The notes: generated from the letters alone by a model not told the origin. A stretch of DNA of 64,000 nt from Pseudomaricurvus sp033283175 (GCA_033283175.1 JAWMQM010000002.1:558001-622000), one strand, 5' to 3'. Counted from the stretch's first letter, positions 49,267-58,315 are shown. Translations and numbers: made by a program.

Positions 49267-49473
49267 GGGCGCGGCACCCTCCCGTGAGCGCCCTGCCAGT
49301 CCGCTCCCGCTTCCCCCCTGTCGCCGACCGGGTCCCGGATATTTAGGGGGCTAAACACTTCCTGCTTGTCCGCCGCCCGACGCATTTCCTAAAATCCCTG
49401 CCAACCAATCGCCATGGGTCTGCCAGCTCCTAGGGATACCCACCTGAAAATCATAACAAAGAGGGAAATGCCC

Positions 49474-49764
49474 ATGCCCGCCTACATCATCGTCACTCGC
49501 GAGGAACCCCTGCGCGACCCGGAGGCCATGAAGGAGTACCAGACCCTTACCCGGCAGATGACCACCGCTGTGAAACCCAAACCCAAAGTGATCTATGGCG
49601 AAGTCCAGGCACTGGAGGGTGAACAGCCAGATAGTGTGATCATGCTGGAATTCGCCACCATGGACGAGGCACGCCAGTGGTATTTCAGCGAGGATTACCA
49701 GAAGGCCCTTCCCAAACGCCTGCAGGCGGCGCGCCACCGGGCCTTTTTGGTGGAAGGTGTTTAA
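49474..49764 (+). CDS. DUF1330 family protein
   Basis: A 96-residue dimeric alpha/beta-barrel (DUF1330): MPAYIIVTREEPLRDPEAM, then a central VIYGEVQALEGEQPDSVIMLEFATMDEARQWYFSEDYQKALP, the usual W-x-x-S-x-x-Y pattern, ending with RAFLVEGV. Function unknown; some relatives bind small aromatics. ATG 49474 is chosen because GAGGGA lies 8 bases upstream; the ATG at 49468 is too close to it. It is followed 55 bp later by the flavin oxidoreductase gene, so they are probably cotranscribed. Confidence 0.83.
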   Translation: MPAYIIVTREEPLRDPEAMKEYQTLTRQMTTAVKPKPKVIYGEVQALEGEQPDSVIMLEFATMDEARQWYFSEDYQKALPKRLQAARHRAFLVEGV

Positions 49765-49819
49765 GCCTCCCGCCCCATCTGATTCGACCTGTCGATCCGT
49801 TACACCACAGGAGATGCAC

Positions 49820-50950
49820 ATGTCATCCTCAGAAGTTCTCTTCCAGCCGTTCCACTCTGAAAAACTGGAGCTGCCCAATCGCATTGTCATGGCACCCATG
49901 ACCCGCAGCGCCAGTCCCGGCAACCTCCCCAATGAACGGGTGGTGGAATACTACCGCCGCCGTGCCGCCGGCGGTGTGGGCCTGATTATTACCGAAGGCA
50001 CCTGTGTGGATCATATTGCCGCCCACGGCTTCCCCCATGTGCCGAACTTCTACGGTGAGGAAGCTCTGGAGGGGTGGCGCAAGGTGGTTGAGGCAGTTCA
50101 TGCCGAAGGTGGCAAGATCGCACCACAACTGTGGCACGTCGGCGCCGTGCGCGAGGCCGGTGTTGAGCCAGGCGGAGCGACCCCCGGCCACGGTCCATCC
50201 GGTATGAACATGCCCGGTGTCGTGAGTGGCCATACCATGACCCAGCAGGATATTGATGACGTCATCGCCGCCTTCGCCTCTGCCGCCGCCAACGCCAAAG
50301 CCATCGGTATGGATGCGGTCGAGATCCACGGTGCCCACGGCTACCTGATTGACCAGTTTTTCTGGGACAGAACCAACACCCGCACCGACGGCTATGGCGG
50401 TGACCTGCAGCAACGTTCCCGATTTGCCATTGAGCTGATTAAGGCTGTGCGCGCCGCGGTGGGCGAGGATTACCCCATTATTTTCCGTTACTCCCAGTTC
50501 AAGCAGCAGGAGTACGGCGCAACACTGGTGGATACCCCCGAGCAGCTGGCAGAGTTCCTGGCACCGCTGGCGGATGCCGGGGTGGATATTTTTCACTGCT
50601 CCGTACGCCGCTTCTGGGAGCCGGAATTTGAGGGCAGCCCCCTGAACCTGGCCGGCTGGACACAGAAACTCACCGGTAAACCTGCAATCGCCGTGGGTAG
50701 CGTTGGCCTGGATCGGGATTTTCTGGTGGAAGATAACGGATTCGAAGATGCCAGGCCTGATAACAGGCTGAATCAGCTCTATGATCGCATGGAGAATCAG
50801 GAGTTTGACCTGATTGCTGTTGGCCGTGCATTGATCGCCAATGCCGATTGGCCACAGCTGGTGCGCAATGGCGAGCTGGAGAAGTTGCAGGTGTTCAGTA
50901 AGGAACTGCTCATGTCACTGGAGGGCGGTAAAGCGGTTTCACCCAAATAA
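49820..50950 (+). CDS. Old Yellow Enzyme family NADH:flavin oxidoreductase
   Basis: A 376-residue FMN TIM-barrel ene-reductase: NRIVMAPMTRS at the start of the barrel, then WHVGAVRE, EIHGAHGYLIDQFFWDRTNTRTDGYGG and AVGRALIANADWP. It reduces activated C=C bonds of unsaturated carbonyls with NAD(P)H. The Tyr/His pair of classical OYEs appears as HGAHGYL. ATG 49820 follows ACAGGAG by 7 bases. It is the last gene of the MarR-DUF1330-OYE set and is followed by a very strong terminator. Confidence 0.9.
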   Translation: MSSSEVLFQPFHSEKLELPNRIVMAPMTRSASPGNLPNERVVEYYRRRAAGGVGLIITEGTCVDHIAAHGFPHVPNFYGEEALEGWRKVVEAVHAEGGKIAPQLWHVGAVREAGVEPGGATPGHGPSGMNMPGVVSGHTMTQQDIDDVIAAFASAAANAKAIGMDAVEIHGAHGYLIDQFFWDRTNTRTDGYGGDLQQRSRFAIELIKAVRAAVGEDYPIIFRYSQFKQQEYGATLVDTPEQLAEFLAPLADAGVDIFHCSVRRFWEPEFEGSPLNLAGWTQKLTGKPAIAVGSVGLDRDFLVEDNGFEDARPDNRLNQLYDRMENQEFDLIAVGRALIANADWPQLVRNGELEKLQVFSKELLMSLEGGKAVSPK

Positions 50951-50964
50951 GCAGGAGTGAATAA

Positions 50965-51015
50965 CAGCGCAGGGGCGCCGGCCACTTACCGACGCCCCTG
51001 CGCTGTTTTCCTTTC
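50965..51015 (+). terminator. Strong rho-independent terminator after the OYE gene
   Basis: CAGCGCAGGGGCG / CGCCCCTGCGCTG is a 13-bp perfect stem followed by TTTTCCTTTCT, starting 15 bp after the stop. Confidence 0.9.
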
Positions 51016-51053
51016 TGTTGCAGAACACCCGATACTGCGTCTGCCTGTCAGTG

Positions 51054-51587
51054 TCACGGCCTGGCTATCTCCGTCTCTGCGTCTGCGTCTGCGTCTGCCG
51101 ACACTTTTCCATCTCCCGGTTCCGGGCCACCATTCCCGGTATCGGGCTCAACTGGCAGGGTGTCGCCTTTGACAACCCTTGTCAGATTCATGGTGGCCTT
51201 GTCTGACGCTGCTGACACGCACTCTCCGCGCATCCGGTCACCACCAACCACCCGCAACTCACATTGGTGCCGGTCACCACCGCTACCAAATGTCATGCTC
51301 ACTAACCCAGTGTCATCGACGGCGACAACAACGTCGTAACTTTTAGATTCAGCAAATTCGATATTGGACTGCAGGCCATCATCACCGGCTTGCAGGGTGA
51401 GGGAAACAGGCACATCGTCAATACCGGCAAGATCGTATTCGCCCTCCCAGACGCCCTCACCCAGTAAGACGTTCTGGCTTTCCGCCTGAGCCTGCAGATC
51501 AGAAGACAGGCTTGTTACCCACATCAACAACGGGAACAACAACAGGGCCCGCCCCCATCCACTCGTTTGTCGGTTGGCGCTAATCAT
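51054..51587 (-). CDS. Exported hypothetical protein, last gene of a three-gene envelope operon
   Basis: A 177-residue protein with an N-terminal signal peptide (ALLLFPLLMWVTSLSSDLQAQAES). The mature part has strands (LGEGVWEGEYDLAGIDDVPVSLTLQAGD) resembling small beta-sandwich lipid- or sugar-binding proteins, two Cys (HQCELRV, RGECVS) that could form a disulphide, and an acidic low-complexity end (DADADAETEIARP). No family is recognised. Its start overlaps the end of the upstream gene by 8 bp, so they are coupled. Confidence 0.7.
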   Translation of the reverse strand: MISANRQTSGWGRALLLFPLLMWVTSLSSDLQAQAESQNVLLGEGVWEGEYDLAGIDDVPVSLTLQAGDDGLQSNIEFAESKSYDVVVAVDDTGLVSMTFGSGGDRHQCELRVVGGDRMRGECVSAASDKATMNLTRVVKGDTLPVEPDTGNGGPEPGDGKVSADADADAETEIARP

Positions 51588-52701
51588 CGTCTGCCTTGAC
51601 CTCTTGCGATTTCAATACCGAATGCAGCAACGTCACCGCCTCTTCCATACTGGGCGGCTCCCGCAGACTGGCCCGCTCAGACGGGAAGACGACAGCCGAC
51701 AGAAACAAATTGGGATTAAGGCTGTCTTTCTTACTGTCAATATTGTCGAGCACAATAGCAAAACGCTGACTCTCACCTAAACGGGTATTATCAATTTTCG
51801 GGAAATTAAAGGTGTCGAGGCGAAAGCTGCGCTTTTGCGCTTTGCTATTGCAATGCTCGATAGCCGCTTCGGCATTGGCGTTGGCGCAAATGGCAAACGA
51901 TACTCGTACCGATTGATCGTCCAGCTTCAGATCATCGACCGTCACTGACAGAAAGTAGTAAGAGCCAGCATGCTGCCTTAACGCCACCGAGCGCAATTCC
52001 CCGTCAAAGTACTCCTCGAATACCGCAGGCAGTTTCTGGTAGCTGCGACGGTTACGGGCGTAGCTGAGGCAGTCCCAGTCTTCGACGACCGCATCATCGG
52101 CGTAATCTTCAGGGTTACCGACCCGCTCACACACCAGTTGTTCAGGCCAGTTGTATTGGGTGAACTCTACGTCCTCCCCTACCGGCAGAGGAATGATCAC
52201 ATCAAACTCAGCACCGTGCTGCGCGAGATCAGAGAGCTGCTTACTGGTGAGCCGGCGCGCCAGCCGGCGCAAGCGCTCGCGGGCGTCCGCCACCCGCAAA
52301 CTTTCATGCAGACTGTTGGGACCCACTTCGAGCAAATCGAGGTCACGGTTAAACTCGGAGAAGATCGGCGCCAGGTTCAGGGAGTCGCCGAAGTTGTGCG
52401 CCAGCAGCTCGAGCTTGAGCATGCGCTTGGAAATGTTGGGGCCTTCAGGCTCCTCCTCCACCAGCAAAGCCGCCAACGCCTGGTTAAAGACATCCTTGCG
52501 GAGATCAATTTCCGCCTGTTCCCGCTGGATTTGAAGCTGGGTAATCAGCCTGGCATTTTCCTGGCGACTGGAAAACTCACCAAGGTACTGATCACCGAAG
52601 AAAGCCGCCAGCGCAACCAGCAGGGCACCGGCCACGGGAATGGTCAGCTTTGAAAGCCGGTCAAACCAGTCGACACTGGAATCCTTCCCTTTGTCATTCA
52701 T
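51580..52701 (-). CDS. Membrane-anchored hypothetical protein in a three-gene envelope operon
   Basis: A 373-residue protein with one N-terminal transmembrane helix (LTIPVAGALLVALAAFFGDQYLG) and a coiled coil just after it (ENARLITQLQIQREQAEIDLRKDVF). The large remaining domain has four Cys (LVCERVG, DWDCLSYARN, AICANANAE, EHCNSKAQ), consistent with a periplasmic disulphide-bonded domain. No family is recognised. It lies between a small exported protein (108 residues) and the 177-residue exported protein, 9 bp from the former. Confidence 0.75.
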   Translation of the reverse strand: MNDKGKDSSVDWFDRLSKLTIPVAGALLVALAAFFGDQYLGEFSSRQENARLITQLQIQREQAEIDLRKDVFNQALAALLVEEEPEGPNISKRMLKLELLAHNFGDSLNLAPIFSEFNRDLDLLEVGPNSLHESLRVADARERLRRLARRLTSKQLSDLAQHGAEFDVIIPLPVGEDVEFTQYNWPEQLVCERVGNPEDYADDAVVEDWDCLSYARNRRSYQKLPAVFEEYFDGELRSVALRQHAGSYYFLSVTVDDLKLDDQSVRVSFAICANANAEAAIEHCNSKAQKRSFRLDTFNFPKIDNTRLGESQRFAIVLDNIDSKKDSLNPNLFLSAVVFPSERASLREPPSMEEAVTLLHSVLKSQEVKADDD

Positions 52702-52710
52702 CGCCTGTCC

Positions 52711-53037
52711 CTACTCTTTCAGCACCAGTATTTTACTGCCCGCTATTCGAATACTGGCATTAAAGGCCACCTGCCCGGATTTGACAGGCACCCACACCTT
52801 GGTGGATTTTGCGCCGGAACTCACCAGCTCTATGGTACAGGTTGAATTGGGGGGAATTCCGGCAACACGGTAGTTACCGATCTTGTCAATGGAAGGCTTA
52901 AAAGAGGTTTGCCCGCACTTGACGGACATCTGGGTGTTCGGGGGAATGCCTCTGAGGTTTCCATACAGCTCGGCTGCCCCCAGAGTTCCTGCAGTCAGCA
53001 AACTCCCTGCCGCAACCGCAAGTGCTTTTTTTATCAT
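52711..53037 (-). CDS. Small exported hypothetical protein, first gene of the envelope operon
   Basis: A 108-residue protein with a clear signal peptide (MIKKALAVAAGSLLTAGTLGAA). The mature part is a beta-rich domain: LRGIPPNTQMSVKCGQTSF and VAGIPPNSTCTIELVSSGA form two related PPN-containing halves with one Cys each, suggesting an intramolecular disulphide and an Ig-like or Kunitz-like small fold. No family is recognised. The next gene starts 9 bp downstream. Upstream is the tRNA-repeat region. Confidence 0.72.
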   Translation of the reverse strand: MIKKALAVAAGSLLTAGTLGAAELYGNLRGIPPNTQMSVKCGQTSFKPSIDKIGNYRVAGIPPNSTCTIELVSSGAKSTKVWVPVKSGQVAFNASIRIAGSKILVLKE

Positions 53038-53295
53038 CTACTTGCTCCATTTTCGATGAGTATAGACACAGCTTTGCAGTCAATTTAAACGGTGTCACCT
53101 TGCTCCACCGTTTTTGGCACTGAATACAACGATTCAATAGAAAACCTGGCCCGACACCTGCTACTTACCTGAAAAGCGGGAACACCTCCCGCAATGAACC
53201 GGGTATCGGGACTACTACGGCGCGTCCACGCAAGTACACGCTCCTGCCAGAGCTCTTTAGCGTTAAGGTTCTGCTGAGGGGATTTTCTGAGACGT

Positions 53296-53570
53296 AAAAA
53301 AGCCGCCGGTTAAGGCAGCTTTTTAAATTTTGGCGGACCGGACGGGATTGATGGAAACAGCCTTGGGGCTGTTTCCACCCCGATGGGGCGCCTGTAGGAA
53401 AGCAGGCGTCGAAAACGCCGGTCGCGTTTTTTGATTCAAACAGCCTAAGAGCTGCTTTCACCCCTGCGGGGCGCTCACGGAGCTCGCGTCCTAACTTTAC
53501 CCGGGGAAAAGTTAGTCGAACCCGAAACGCGGGGTCTCACCCGTCCGGCCTCTGGGCTTCTTTCGGGCAT
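53296..53570. repeat. Duplicated tRNA-Asp 3' end and hairpin-rich segment
   Basis: A 34-bp exact copy of the tRNA-Asp 3' end plus part of its terminator (53314-53347) repeats 53591-53624. Between them lie degenerate tandem units (AAACAGCCTTGGGGCTG at 53354 and AAACAGCCTAAGAGCTG at 53439, each followed by CACCCC...GGGGCGC), and palindromes such as GGAAACAGCC / GGCTGTTTCC. No integrase or credible gene is present. Confidence 0.7.
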
Positions 53571-53602
53571 AAAAAAAGCTGCCGGATTAGGGCAGCTTTT
53601 TA
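53571..53602 (-). terminator. Terminator of the tRNA-Val-Asp operon
   Basis: On the minus strand GCTGCC / GGCAGC is followed by seven T residues, 6 bp after the CCA of tRNA-Asp. Confidence 0.8.
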
Positions 53603-53607
53603 AATTT

Positions 53608-53684
53608 TGGCGGACCGGACGGGACTCGAACCCGCGACCCCCGGCGTGACAGGCCGGTATTCTAACCAACTGAACTACCGGTCC
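53608..53684 (-). tRNA. tRNA-Asp (GTC)
   Basis: Cloverleaf on the minus strand, 5' GGACCGGTAGTTCAG, anticodon loop CTGTCAC (GTC), acceptor CCGGTCC plus G and encoded CCA. The 3' end is duplicated about 277 bp away. Confidence 0.96.
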
Positions 53685-53699
53685 GCGATACTTGCAAAA

Positions 53700-53775
53700 T
53701 GGTGGGTGGAGAGGGGATCGAACCCCCGACCCTCGCCTTGTAAGGGCGATGCTCTCCCAGCTGAGCTATCCACCC
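53700..53775 (-). tRNA. tRNA-Val (TAC)
   Basis: Cloverleaf on the minus strand, 5' GGGTGGATAGCTCAG, anticodon loop CTTACAA (TAC), 3' CCACCC plus A and encoded CCA. It is 15 bp from tRNA-Asp and shares its promoter. Confidence 0.96.
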
Positions 53776-53794
53776 CGCTTTGCAAGAGAGGCGC

Positions 53795-53822
53795 ATTCTA
53801 CCGAAATCAGGGGCCCTGTCAA
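53795..53822 (-). promoter_or_regulatory. Sigma-70 promoter of tRNA-Val-Asp
   Basis: On the minus strand TTGACA (53817-53822) and TAGAAT (53795-53800) with 16-bp spacing, 20 bp upstream of the tRNA-Val 5' end. Confidence 0.75.
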
Positions 53823-53979
53823 ACACTTTCTCCCGCCTACGAAAGGAAACTGGCGATTGCATTTTTTGGCTGAAAATCAGTCACTTACTGGATCGTTATG
53901 CAAGCTTCCTGGCATCGTGTAGCATTTCCAGCCAGTGCCCTCGCCGGGCCGACAACCGCCACCCTGCCAGAATCCAAGC

Positions 53980-55461
53980 ATGCGCCATTCACTTGTTACC
54001 CGCCCTGCTTTGCTGCTGCTCGCCACATGCCTGCCACTGGCAGCGACGGCTGCTGAATCAAGTGGCCTGCACTGGATTAACAACACCCAGGTACAGGCGC
54101 TGTTGCTATGGCCGGTAATTATCCTGCAAAGCCTGATTCTTTACGGCATGTACCTCAGCCGGGAACGTCAGAAGGTCAAGAAAGAACATCTCAAGACCGC
54201 CCAAAAAAGCCTGGAGCAGCGCGTGGTGGAACGCACCAACCGTCTGCGGACCATCAACAACCAGCTCTACGAAGAGATCGCCCGCCACGAGATCACTGAA
54301 GAGCTGCTGCGGGAAACCCAGGATTATCTCAACAGCATTCTCAACTCCATGCCGTCGGTCCTGATCGGCGTTACCCGTCAGGGTAACGTCACTCACTGGA
54401 ACACCGCTGCTGCCCAGATCACCGGCGTGTCGCCCAAGGATGCCCTTGGACGTCCCTTGTTTGAGGTGTACGGAGAGATACCGGTCAGTAATGACATGGT
54501 GGTAGAGGCCATCGACAGCGGAGTACCACAGACCCAGGAGAACATTCAGCGTGGCAGTGGCAGTCACGCTCAGCACTGCGACGTCACTATTTACCCGCTG
54601 CTGTCAGCCGAGATTACCGGCGCGGTAATTCGTATCGACGATGTCACCATGCGGGTACGCATTGAAAACATGATGATCCAGAACGAGAAAATGATGTCCC
54701 TGGGTGAACTTGCCGCCGGTATCGCTCACGAGATCAACAATCCCCTCAGCGCCATCGTGCACGGTGTGCAGAACATCTACCGCCGCACCGGTGAGGATCT
54801 GCCACGCAACCGCACCACGGCGGAGGAACTGGGGATCTCGGTAAAGGATGTGGAGCGCTATCTGGAGGCCCGCGGCATCTACTCCTTCCTGGAAGCCATC
54901 CGCGAAGCGGGTGATCGTTCAGCCCGCATTGTTACCAACATGCTGGAGTTTTCCCGCAGCAACCATCGCAGCCACCAGCTGACCGATGTCGCCGACCTGG
55001 TGGAGCACAGCCTGGAACTGGCGAAAAACTCCTTCGACCTGAAAACCGCTGACGGCTCCCAAACTTTGAAGATTGTCAGGGACTACGATCCACAGGCACC
55101 AAAGGTAAGTTGCTCTGCCGCCGAGATGCAGCAGGTCATCCTAAACCTACTGCGCAATGCCAGCCAGGCATTCACCGCCCCCGCCAATGAGCAGCAGGCA
55201 GCCCCTACCCTGACGCTGCGCACCCGCGCCCTGCCGGGGGGAGTCCGTATCGAGATTGAGGATAATGGCCCCGGTATAGCTGACAGCGTTAAACGGCATA
55301 TCTTCGAGCCGTTTTTCACCACCAAGGAGGTGGGTCAGGGCACCGGCCTGGGTCTGTCAGTAACCTACTTTATCGTCACCGAACACCACGATGGCACCAT
55401 CGAAGTGGAGTCCGAACCGGGTCGTGGCACCCGTTTTGTCATCACACTGCCCTGCAAATAA
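53980..55461 (+). CDS. PAS-domain sensor histidine kinase (orphan)
   Basis: A 493-residue membrane kinase: N-terminal signal-like segment (ALLLLATCLPLAATAA), one transmembrane helix (ALLLWPVIILQSLILYGMYL), a coiled coil, a PAS domain (LNSILNSMPSVLIGVTRQGNVTHWN), the phospho-acceptor HEINNPL in GIAHEINNPLSAI, and HATPase boxes NLLRNASQAF, EDNGPGIA and GTGLGLSV. The dimerisation region after the His has a long insert (about 45 residues). No response regulator lies beside it, so it is an orphan. The start is chosen at the ATG before the signal segment. Confidence 0.9.
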   Translation: MRHSLVTRPALLLLATCLPLAATAAESSGLHWINNTQVQALLLWPVIILQSLILYGMYLSRERQKVKKEHLKTAQKSLEQRVVERTNRLRTINNQLYEEIARHEITEELLRETQDYLNSILNSMPSVLIGVTRQGNVTHWNTAAAQITGVSPKDALGRPLFEVYGEIPVSNDMVVEAIDSGVPQTQENIQRGSGSHAQHCDVTIYPLLSAEITGAVIRIDDVTMRVRIENMMIQNEKMMSLGELAAGIAHEINNPLSAIVHGVQNIYRRTGEDLPRNRTTAEELGISVKDVERYLEARGIYSFLEAIREAGDRSARIVTNMLEFSRSNHRSHQLTDVADLVEHSLELAKNSFDLKTADGSQTLKIVRDYDPQAPKVSCSAAEMQQVILNLLRNASQAFTAPANEQQAAPTLTLRTRALPGGVRIEIEDNGPGIADSVKRHIFEPFFTTKEVGQGTGLGLSVTYFIVTEHHDGTIEVESEPGRGTRFVITLPCK

Positions 55462-55467
55462 CCGCTA

Positions 55468-56508
55468 CTAGCGCGTCTCACCCAGCAGCCTCGCCATAAA
55501 GGCAGCCGTGATATCCAGTCCCCTGGCTTTGGCACTGAACAGGTCAATGCTCATAAAGCCGTGGATGGTGTCCGGAATATCCTCATACACCACGCTGACT
55601 CCATCGCCCTGCAGCGCCTCCGCATAGGCCTGCCCGTGGTCCCGCAATGGGTCAAAACCCGCGGTGATGATCAGCGCCGGAGGCAGGTCCGCATGACTGT
55701 CGGCGTACAGCGGTGACAGATAGGCGCTGGAGGGGTCCTGCGACTCGCCCACATAGGCCTCGCGAAATGAGCGCATGGCTTCCTCGGACAACCCGTAACC
55801 TTCGACAAAGCGATTCATGCTCACGTAGGGCCTGTCTGTCAGGTCGGTGGCCGGGTAGTAGAGAATCTGCCCGCGAATAGCAGGCCCCTGCTCCGCCGCC
55901 GCGCGCAGGGCCACCACCGCACTGAGATTGCCCCCCGCACTGTCGCCAGCCACAAACAGTTTGTCCGGATCGGCACCCAGCTCCCTTGCGTGGCTGGCAA
56001 CCCAGCGCACAGCGGCATAGGCGTCATCGACCGCCGCTGGATAGGGATTGGCCGGCGCCAGCCGGTAATCCACAGACACCACCACGGCTCCGGTGCGCAC
56101 TGCCAGGGAACGGGTCAGGTTATCGAACAACTCCACACTGCCCACCACAAACCCGCCGCCGTGCAGATAGACGATAACCGGCAGGTCAGTGTCGATGGCC
56201 GGGTCCCGGGGCCAGTAAACCCGCCCCGGGACCGTGATACTGTCCAGGCTGATACTGACATCCCTGGTGTCAAAAACCGGCTCCTCAGGTACCAGACCGC
56301 TGAGACCAAACACCAGGTTAACCGGCATCCGCAGCGAGAAATCGCTCTCCGGATCCGGCTGCACTTCAGTTTCAAAGGTCAGCAGGTTCAGCGACAGCGC
56401 CGCCCGGTAGTCGAGCTTGCCGTAAGGGGTGGATGTCCAGCTGTAGCTGTAGGCCACGCCAGCAGCGACCACCAGTAACAGCCCGGTCAACAGATAGGAT
56501 TTTTTCAT
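55468..56508 (-). CDS. Alpha/beta hydrolase of the hormone-sensitive lipase family
   Basis: A 346-residue esterase with an N-terminal hydrophobic anchor (SYLLTGLLLVVAAGVAYSYS), probably exported or membrane-tethered. HGGGFVVGS is the oxyanion hole, GDSAGGNLSA holds the nucleophile Ser, and FDPLRDHG and DTIHGF provide Asp and His. This is the HSL/acetyl-esterase family; the substrate is unknown. It ends 6 bp from the histidine kinase stop (convergent). Confidence 0.87.
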   Translation of the reverse strand: MKKSYLLTGLLLVVAAGVAYSYSWTSTPYGKLDYRAALSLNLLTFETEVQPDPESDFSLRMPVNLVFGLSGLVPEEPVFDTRDVSISLDSITVPGRVYWPRDPAIDTDLPVIVYLHGGGFVVGSVELFDNLTRSLAVRTGAVVVSVDYRLAPANPYPAAVDDAYAAVRWVASHARELGADPDKLFVAGDSAGGNLSAVVALRAAAEQGPAIRGQILYYPATDLTDRPYVSMNRFVEGYGLSEEAMRSFREAYVGESQDPSSAYLSPLYADSHADLPPALIITAGFDPLRDHGQAYAEALQGDGVSVVYEDIPDTIHGFMSIDLFSAKARGLDITAAFMARLLGETR

Positions 56509-56664
56509 GCAGCAGGTTCCTGTGTGGTGCAGCCAAGGCCAATGGAGACGCTACCGGGGCGCATGGCGTTGATCTCCGCCCGAGCCGTCAGCCTCCAGCC
56601 CCTCACCGACGGGGCTACCACCTTACGCGCTTACCCCACCCGACTCCAGAGTCCACCGCCCAAC

Positions 56665-56693
56665 TGGCACCGGTCGACGCCGACGCCTATAAT
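56665..56693 (+). promoter_or_regulatory. Probable promoter of trmA
   Basis: A perfect TATAAT (56688-56693) lies 30 bp before the trmA ATG; the -35 region (TGGCAC, 17 bp away) is weak. Confidence 0.45.
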
Positions 56694-56722
56694 TGCGCCT
56701 TTTTCCCGACAGGCCCCCGGTC

Positions 56723-57817
56723 ATGAGCATCCATCAGGTATTCCCGGACAACTACGCCCACCAGCTGCAGGAGAAGCGCGACCGCCTGCAGGCGCAATTT
56801 GCCCCCTTTGGCGCGCCGGAACTGGAGGTGTTTGACTCGCCGGTAAGCCACTATCGCCAGCGCGCCGAATTCAAGATCTGGCACGAGGACGGGCGTGCCC
56901 ACTACGCCATGTACCAGCCTGGCGAATATAAAAAGCCGTTTGTGATCGAGAGCTTTCCCGTCGGCAGTGAACTCATCAACCAGCTGATGCCACAGCTGCT
57001 GGATGTGGTAAACACCAGCACCGAACTCTCAAAGCGCCTGTTTCAGGTGGAATTCCTCACCACCCTCAGCGGGCAAGCTGTGATCACCCTGATCTATCAC
57101 CGCGCCCTGCAGGACAGCTGGGAAACGGATGCCCGGGCACTGGCGGAGACACTACAGGTAAGCGTTATCGGTCGCAGCCGTGGCCAGAAACGGGTCATTG
57201 GGGAAGACTTTGTCATCGAAGAGCTGCAGGTTAACGGTGACGGGTACCGCTATCAGCAGGTGGAGACAGGCTTTACCCAGCCCAACGGCAGGGTGTGTGA
57301 AAAGATGTTGGGCTGGGCCCAGCAAGCTGTGCGCGACTGCAGCGGTGACCTGCTGGAGCTCTATTGCGGCAACGGCAACTTTACCCTGCCCCTCTCCCGC
57401 TGCTTTGATAAGGTGTTGGCCACCGAGATCTCCAAGACATCGGTGAACAGCGCCAACTACAACCTGCAGATGAATAGTATCGATAATGTGCAGGTGGTGC
57501 GCATGTCCAGTGAGGAGTTCTCCCAGGCCATGGACGGGGAGCGTGAGTTCCGTCGCCTGCGCGGTATTGAGCTGGACGATTACAACTTCTCAACCGTGTT
57601 TGTGGACCCGCCCCGCGCCGGCCTCGACGACCACACCTGCCAGATTATCCAGCAGTTCGACACCATCCTTTATATCTCCTGCAACCCGGAGACTCTGGTA
57701 AACAACCTGCAGGTGCTGACCACCACGCACAGCATCAGCGATTGCGCCCTGTTCGACCAATTTCCCTACACCCACCATGTGGAGAGCGGCGTACTGCTGC
57801 AGCGGCGCAAGGATTGA
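56723..57817 (+). CDS. trmA: tRNA (uracil-5-)-methyltransferase TrmA
   Basis: A 364-residue SAM enzyme that makes m5U54 in the T-loop of tRNAs. Family signatures: ELYCGNGNFTLPLS binds SAM, VFVDPPRAGLD contains the DPPR loop, and the catalytic Cys is in YISCNPETL. The start MSIHQVFPDNYAHQLQEKRDRL is characteristic; it has no N-terminal TRAM domain, which separates TrmA from RlmCD. ATG 56723 is chosen; the upstream TTG at 56693 overlaps the -10 element. It is monocistronic and convergent with a DUF2489 gene. Confidence 0.95.
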   Translation: MSIHQVFPDNYAHQLQEKRDRLQAQFAPFGAPELEVFDSPVSHYRQRAEFKIWHEDGRAHYAMYQPGEYKKPFVIESFPVGSELINQLMPQLLDVVNTSTELSKRLFQVEFLTTLSGQAVITLIYHRALQDSWETDARALAETLQVSVIGRSRGQKRVIGEDFVIEELQVNGDGYRYQQVETGFTQPNGRVCEKMLGWAQQAVRDCSGDLLELYCGNGNFTLPLSRCFDKVLATEISKTSVNSANYNLQMNSIDNVQVVRMSSEEFSQAMDGEREFRRLRGIELDDYNFSTVFVDPPRAGLDDHTCQIIQQFDTILYISCNPETLVNNLQVLTTTHSISDCALFDQFPYTHHVESGVLLQRRKD

Positions 57818-57838
57818 GGCCGGACTCGCCGGTCCCGG

Positions 57839-58312
57839 TCAGAACTGCTTGCCGAGAATCCGTTTCGCCGCGTCCATTACAAATTCACGGTGATCGGATT
57901 CCAGTTGCTCCCGCTGGCGAGTGAACTCCAGTTTCTTTTTCGTACTCAGCACCTTCCATTGCTCCAGGATCGGAATGTGATCGGTGGCGGAGGCCAACAG
58001 GTAGAACGCCCGATAACTCTCACGCTGGTCATCACTGATATTAAGGCTGTCGAGCAATACCCGAATCCGGATTGCGCCCTCTGTCATCGACAACTGCTCT
58101 TCCAGTAACCCCTGCGCCAGCACCTGGATACTGTTATTGAGTCGTTGACGCTGCTGATCCCGCTCCGCACGCATAATCTCCATCTGCTCTGCCTGACGGC
58201 GACGCATGCGGCGCAGCTCCAGCAGGTACCAAACGGCAACGCCGGACAAAGCAATAACAATGACGGCGCCGATTACGAGCCAGAACAGCGGATTGGTGAA
58301 AAGCGCTTGCAT
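57839..58312 (-). CDS. DUF2489 family membrane protein
   Basis: A 157-residue protein with one N-terminal transmembrane helix (FWLVIGAVIVIALSGVAVWYLLEL) followed by a coiled coil (MRRRQAEQMEIMRAERDQQRQRLN) and a helical domain (SMTEGAIRIRVLLDSLNISDDQRESYRAFYLLA) matching DUF2489. Function unknown. It starts 3 bp after the AEC transporter stop, so it is the last gene of rmuC-AEC-DUF2489. Confidence 0.82.
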   Translation of the reverse strand: MQALFTNPLFWLVIGAVIVIALSGVAVWYLLELRRMRRRQAEQMEIMRAERDQQRQRLNNSIQVLAQGLLEEQLSMTEGAIRIRVLLDSLNISDDQRESYRAFYLLASATDHIPILEQWKVLSTKKKLEFTRQREQLESDHREFVMDAAKRILGKQF

Positions 58313-58315
58313 AAC

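Noticed and set aside
53165..53669. Two minus-strand frames through the tRNA-Asp region
   Set aside because: They translate tRNA and terminator repeats (recurring RPVRQNLKSC), so they are not genes.
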